Part shown: positions 38,183-41,033 of the stretch, one piece after another
How positions within the stretch are numbered: the first letter of the stretch is position 1
How the letters are laid out: each line of letters begins with the position of its first letter
Assembly (NCBI GenBank): GCA_964354855.1
Contig: CAYHBO010000011.1
Span: forward strand, 1-41,033
From: CAYHBO01 sp964354855
GTDB taxonomy: Bacteria > Babelota > Babeliae > Babelales > RVW-14
DNA length: 41,033 nt
Direction of reading: 5' to 3'
The notes under the pieces: generated by a model
What the model saw: only the letters and a program-made list of their open reading frames with translations
Databases searched by the model: none
What the model was told of the DNA's origin: nothing
Position numbers and translations under genes: made by a program

Positions 38183-41033
38183 ATGATGATAATGAAGAAA
38201 TGGTTTATGAAATGGATGATACTTTTTATTGGAATAAGCTCCATACCTTGTCATGGAAATGTAGAAGAGGCTCTTGACGATATAACAAGGGCAAAAAAGG
38301 TACAACAATTTAGTGGCAGGTTAGAGGGTGATGTTTATGGTACCCAGAGAGCTACGGTAGTTGGTAAGATTAGTGGACAATCGGCAGCTAACATTGCAAG
38401 AGGTGTCGTTGCAGCTAATGTGGCAACCAATGCAAATACGGTAAGTACGATTGTGAAGCGTGATACATCAGGAAACTTTAGTGCGGGTACGATTACGGCA
38501 AACTTGAGTGGTAATGCAACGACGGCAACTTCAGCAACAAGCGCAACAACGGCAACAACAGCGACAAATTTTAGTGGCAGCTTAGTCGGTGATGTGATCG
38601 GTACGCAGGGTGCTACGGTAGTGAGTGCGGTTGGAGGACAATCGGCAGATAACGTTGCGAGCGGTGCCGTGTCAGCTAATGCAGCGACATCATTGAATAT
38701 CCCAAGCACTTTGGTGAAACGTGATTCCGTAGGAGATTTTGTTGCGCATGATCTTACTTTAACCGGTAGTTTGAGTGTTGGAGGAAATACGTATTTTGCA
38801 AGTAATATTCCGGGGGTTCCAGCGAAAAAACTTATTGTTACTAAAGGAACGATTTCTGGCCCGAATATGTTTAATTCAGTGAAGGCGGCGGTTGATAGTG
38901 TTACCGATGCATCGTCAAGTAATCCTTATATCATTCAAGTCGGACCGGGGGTATTTACCGAAAATACTATTATGATGAAAGCTTACGTTAATGTGATTGG
39001 AGAGTCTGAATTTAATATCACTGTTATTCAACCGCTTGATGCAACAAAAAATCTTATTGTCGGCGCTGGAAATTCAGTTATTCAACACGTTTTACTACAA
39101 GGAGTAACGGGGTCGAGTGCATCAGCAATTTATTTTGATGGTGGAGGATTTTTTCGGGTGTATGATGTTCGATTTGGAGCAAATACTACGTTAGGTACGT
39201 TGATTGCAAATAATGCTTCGTTTAATTCGATACTTGTAGATCGTTGTATCGCTGATCCAACGAGCGGGTTTACGACCGGTTTTTCAGTTACTGGTGGTGC
39301 ATCATTTGGGACGACTCTTGCAATGCATAATTTTTTATGGGTTGCAATGACGGCTCAACCGAATTTTCAAAATTTTATTTCTGTGACTGGTTCACTTGCC
39401 ACCTATGAAGGAGTTTCTTTAAATATCGGGGGACCAATTTCGTTTACGAATTTTAATATAGGTGGGAATGGAATCTATATTGATGATAATGCTTCTGTTC
39501 GTTTGAACAATACGCGTTTTTCCTGTTTTAGTAAGGCAATTTATATGCCATCAGTGGGAGCTGGGGCAAAAATCTATGCTAGTGGTATATTTGGCATTAA
39601 TAACACGAAAGACATACAAATTGATCATGCGGGAACGACAGGAAGTATTCAAGGATCTATGTCGCGCACGCGTACCAGTATTAATGCGGCGGCTAATGTT
39701 GCATTCTTTTTAACCGATCCAGAGAACGGTGGGACGACAACGATTGGTGAAATGTATGTGGGGAAAGATTCCTCACATGTAACGGATATCTTACCGCAGA
39801 TTGAGCAAGGATCAAGTACAGGGGTTATTAGTGGAGGTACCTTGTCGGTAGTAAGTGGCTTGAATATTTCGGTGGCATCAGGAACTGGGTACTTGATGGT
39901 TGATACCTTTCCCAACGATAGTCTTAAATATGTTACCTGGTCTACGCAGAGTTTATTAATTCCGGCATCGCAAGCTGGTTGGGTGTATATTGATAATACT
40001 GGTACGGTACAATTTACGACGAGTAAGCCGAATATTATTTCAACGATTATTCTGGGGAAAGTGACGACTAGTGCTTCAGGTATTCTTTACTTTCAGCAAA
40101 CACCTCGAGATGCGACACATATGGCTACCGATATTAATGATACGTTAATTTCCTATATTGGTCCGATCTATCAGGATGGATCAAAAGTATCCAAAAATGG
40201 GACGGTACAGTTGGATGTTTCATCTGGAAAGTATGCATTAGGAACGTTGCGATTTTCACCAAAGGGAGGGATCCCTATTTCATGGAATGCATTCTATCGA
40301 GATGGCAGTGGAGAAATTACGATCGTATCACAGAGTAATGTTGATTATAATCATTATGATGATGGATCAGGAGCGTTGGCATTACTGCCGGAAAATAATT
40401 TTGCTCGTCATGCGTTATATATTGTTGGAGATGGGTCTAATGAAACGTATTTGATGGAATATGGTCGTACGGTTTATGCTACGTTGGTAAATGCTGAAAA
40501 TGGCGATATTCCACCACCATTGTCTTCATGGACAGATAACATTGTATTAATTGGTTCGATTATTGTTAAGAATACGGCTACGACGACTGATCGAATATCA
40601 GAAATACGAGATGAACGGCCTCGTCTTTCATTTAAAGCGAGTGGGGTTTCCGTGATTTCCGAGCATGGTGAATTGATCGGGTTATTGGATGATGATCACA
40701 CACAGTATTTGTTGACGAATGGAATACGTTCAATGGCCGGCAACTTGAACATGGGTTCAAATAATATTGTAACGTCAGGACTAGTGGATGGTGTAGATGT
40801 TTCAGCGCATGTGTCTCGCCATCTACCAAGCGGTGGAGCAGATGCGTTGCCGGTAGGTGTTCCTGTTTCAATTAGTGCGGTAAATGCTATCGGGAAACAG
40901 AATTCCTTTTCGTTGTCAGATCACGTTCATGCGCATGGCAATCTTGACGGTGGTTTATTGCATTCGAATGCAACCGTCTCAAACGCAGGGTTTATGTCCT
41001 CTGCTGATAAAACAATCTTGGATGCAGCAACCA
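38183..41033 (+). CDS. Large secreted tail-fibre-like, beta-helix surface protein (3' end outside window)
   Basis: An uninterrupted frame of 950 codons runs off the right edge. AAGGG lies 7 nt before the first of three in-frame ATGs. A signal peptide (MKKWFMKWMILFIGISSIPC, cleavage near HG/NV) is followed by two 87-residue tail-fibre-type repeats starting at residues 43 and 130 (GDVxGTQxATVV ... IVKRDTSGNFSAGTITANLS), separated by an Ala-Thr-x tract. A putative right-handed beta-helix follows (about 215-530, with SNPYIIQVGPGVFTENTI as in pectate-lyase-type folds), then phage tail modules with LLDDDHTQYLLTNGIRSMAG (about 836) and LSDHVHAHGNLDGG (about 912). No phage genes surround it. I infer a trimeric surface adhesin for host attachment. 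Confidence 0.85.
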   Translation, partial: MMIMKKWFMKWMILFIGISSIPCHGNVEEALDDITRAKKVQQFSGRLEGDVYGTQRATVVGKISGQSAANIARGVVAANVATNANTVSTIVKRDTSGNFSAGTITANLSGNATTATSATSATTATTATNFSGSLVGDVIGTQGATVVSAVGGQSADNVASGAVSANAATSLNIPSTLVKRDSVGDFVAHDLTLTGSLSVGGNTYFASNIPGVPAKKLIVTKGTISGPNMFNSVKAAVDSVTDASSSNPYIIQVGPGVFTENTIMMKAYVNVIGESEFNITVIQPLDATKNLIVGAGNSVIQHVLLQGVTGSSASAIYFDGGGFFRVYDVRFGANTTLGTLIANNASFNSILVDRCIADPTSGFTTGFSVTGGASFGTTLAMHNFLWVAMTAQPNFQNFISVTGSLATYEGVSLNIGGPISFTNFNIGGNGIYIDDNASVRLNNTRFSCFSKAIYMPSVGAGAKIYASGIFGINNTKDIQIDHAGTTGSIQGSMSRTRTSINAAANVAFFLTDPENGGTTTIGEMYVGKDSSHVTDILPQIEQGSSTGVISGGTLSVVSGLNISVASGTGYLMVDTFPNDSLKYVTWSTQSLLIPASQAGWVYIDNTGTVQFTTSKPNIISTIILGKVTTSASGILYFQQTPRDATHMATDINDTLISYIGPIYQDGSKVSKNGTVQLDVSSGKYALGTLRFSPKGGIPISWNAFYRDGSGEITIVSQSNVDYNHYDDGSGALALLPENNFARHALYIVGDGSNETYLMEYGRTVYATLVNAENGDIPPPLSSWTDNIVLIGSIIVKNTATTTDRISEIRDERPRLSFKASGVSVISEHGELIGLLDDDHTQYLLTNGIRSMAGNLNMGSNNIVTSGLVDGVDVSAHVSRHLPSGGADALPVGVPVSISAVNAIGKQNSFSLSDHVHAHGNLDGGLLHSNATVSNAGFMSSADKTILDAAT
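38309..38778 (+). repeat. Two direct copies of an 87-codon tail-fibre module
   Basis: Copies start at 38309 and 38570, an exact 261-nt period in frame. Both code for FSGxLxGDVxGTQxATVV, then SGQSAANIA or GGQSADNVA, then KRDTSGNFSAG or KRDSVGDFVAH. The end of the first copy contains an Ala-Thr codon tract (about 38515-38569) built of GCA/ACA/ACG triplets that may be prone to slippage or recombination. Confidence 0.8.

Noticed and set aside
38335..38709. A 124-codon minus-strand frame with Ala/Val/Pro-rich product
   Set aside because: It is an antisense shadow of the repeat region of the large surface-protein gene, which has a signal peptide, ribosome binding site and a frame open for 950 codons.
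38183..41033. Prophage tail region
   Set aside because: Tail-fibre modules are present, but the protein carries a Sec signal peptide and neighbouring genes are cellular. No capsid, terminase, baseplate or integrase gene is seen.
1..41033. CRISPR arrays, insertion sequences, integrases and rRNA genes
   Set aside because: I found no regularly spaced repeats, no transposase or recombinase signature apart from RecT/Bet, and no rRNA sequence.

Overview
The window is 41 kb of low-GC, densely packed bacterial DNA that I read as coming from an obligate or facultative endosymbiont of protists, most like Candidatus Dependentiae (TM6, class Babeliae). That placement is an inference. It rests on very short gaps, many short proteins with Sec signal peptides and no known family, a RING-finger plus ankyrin protein of eukaryotic style, dispersed palindromes between genes, and a patchy metabolism that keeps the pentose phosphate pathway, lipid head-group synthesis and many transporters. 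No rRNA gene is present to settle it.

Left part (1-10.3 kb, all minus strand): a tandem family of small secreted unknown proteins, rpe and psd, a repeat-rich secreted protein, a small cluster (putative GerMN-like lipoprotein or anchored protein, cupin, Cu/Zn superoxide dismutase), the tolQ-tolR-tolA envelope energy module, and a flavin amine oxidase. Next comes a ParD-like antitoxin whose RelE-type toxin is reduced to an N-terminal stub. The amine oxidase to antitoxin block lies between two near-identical copies of a promoter segment.

10.4-15 kb: a four-gene ABC transporter of the TrpXYZ type (two tandem binding proteins, permease, ATPase) with tRNA-Phe(GAA) 73 bp beyond its last gene on the same strand. 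Ahead of it I see a consensus promoter, a short leader reading frame whose last codons are dense in Tyr and Phe, an alternative pairing that could act as antiterminator, and a strong intrinsic terminator just before the first gene. This looks like ribosome-mediated attenuation of amino acid uptake and is the most interesting signal in the window. A stand-alone RecT/Bet recombinase lies upstream.

15-31 kb: trhO (tRNA U34 hydroxylation), a Bax-inhibitor-1 protein, a secreted Asp/Glu racemase relative with a Ser in place of one catalytic Cys, an NlpC/P60 protein that has lost its catalytic Cys and His, two tandem EamA exporters, a metal-dependent cyclase, gnd and zwf (oxidative pentose phosphate pathway, with rpe at the left end), a diacylglycerol glycosyltransferase relative, ybeY and valS, interspersed with small secreted unknowns.

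31-41 kb: an alpha/beta hydrolase, the RING-H2/ankyrin candidate effector, a prolyl oligopeptidase translationally coupled to an RBBP9-like hydrolase, a 50-residue secreted acidic protein next to a 24-bp hairpin, a DUF2000 protein, a YprB-like exonuclease, and a large secreted protein that runs off the right edge. That last protein has phage tail-fibre repeats and a putative beta-helix, and is a likely surface adhesin. Gene starts below were moved from the longest reading frame wherever a ribosome binding site favoured an internal codon.
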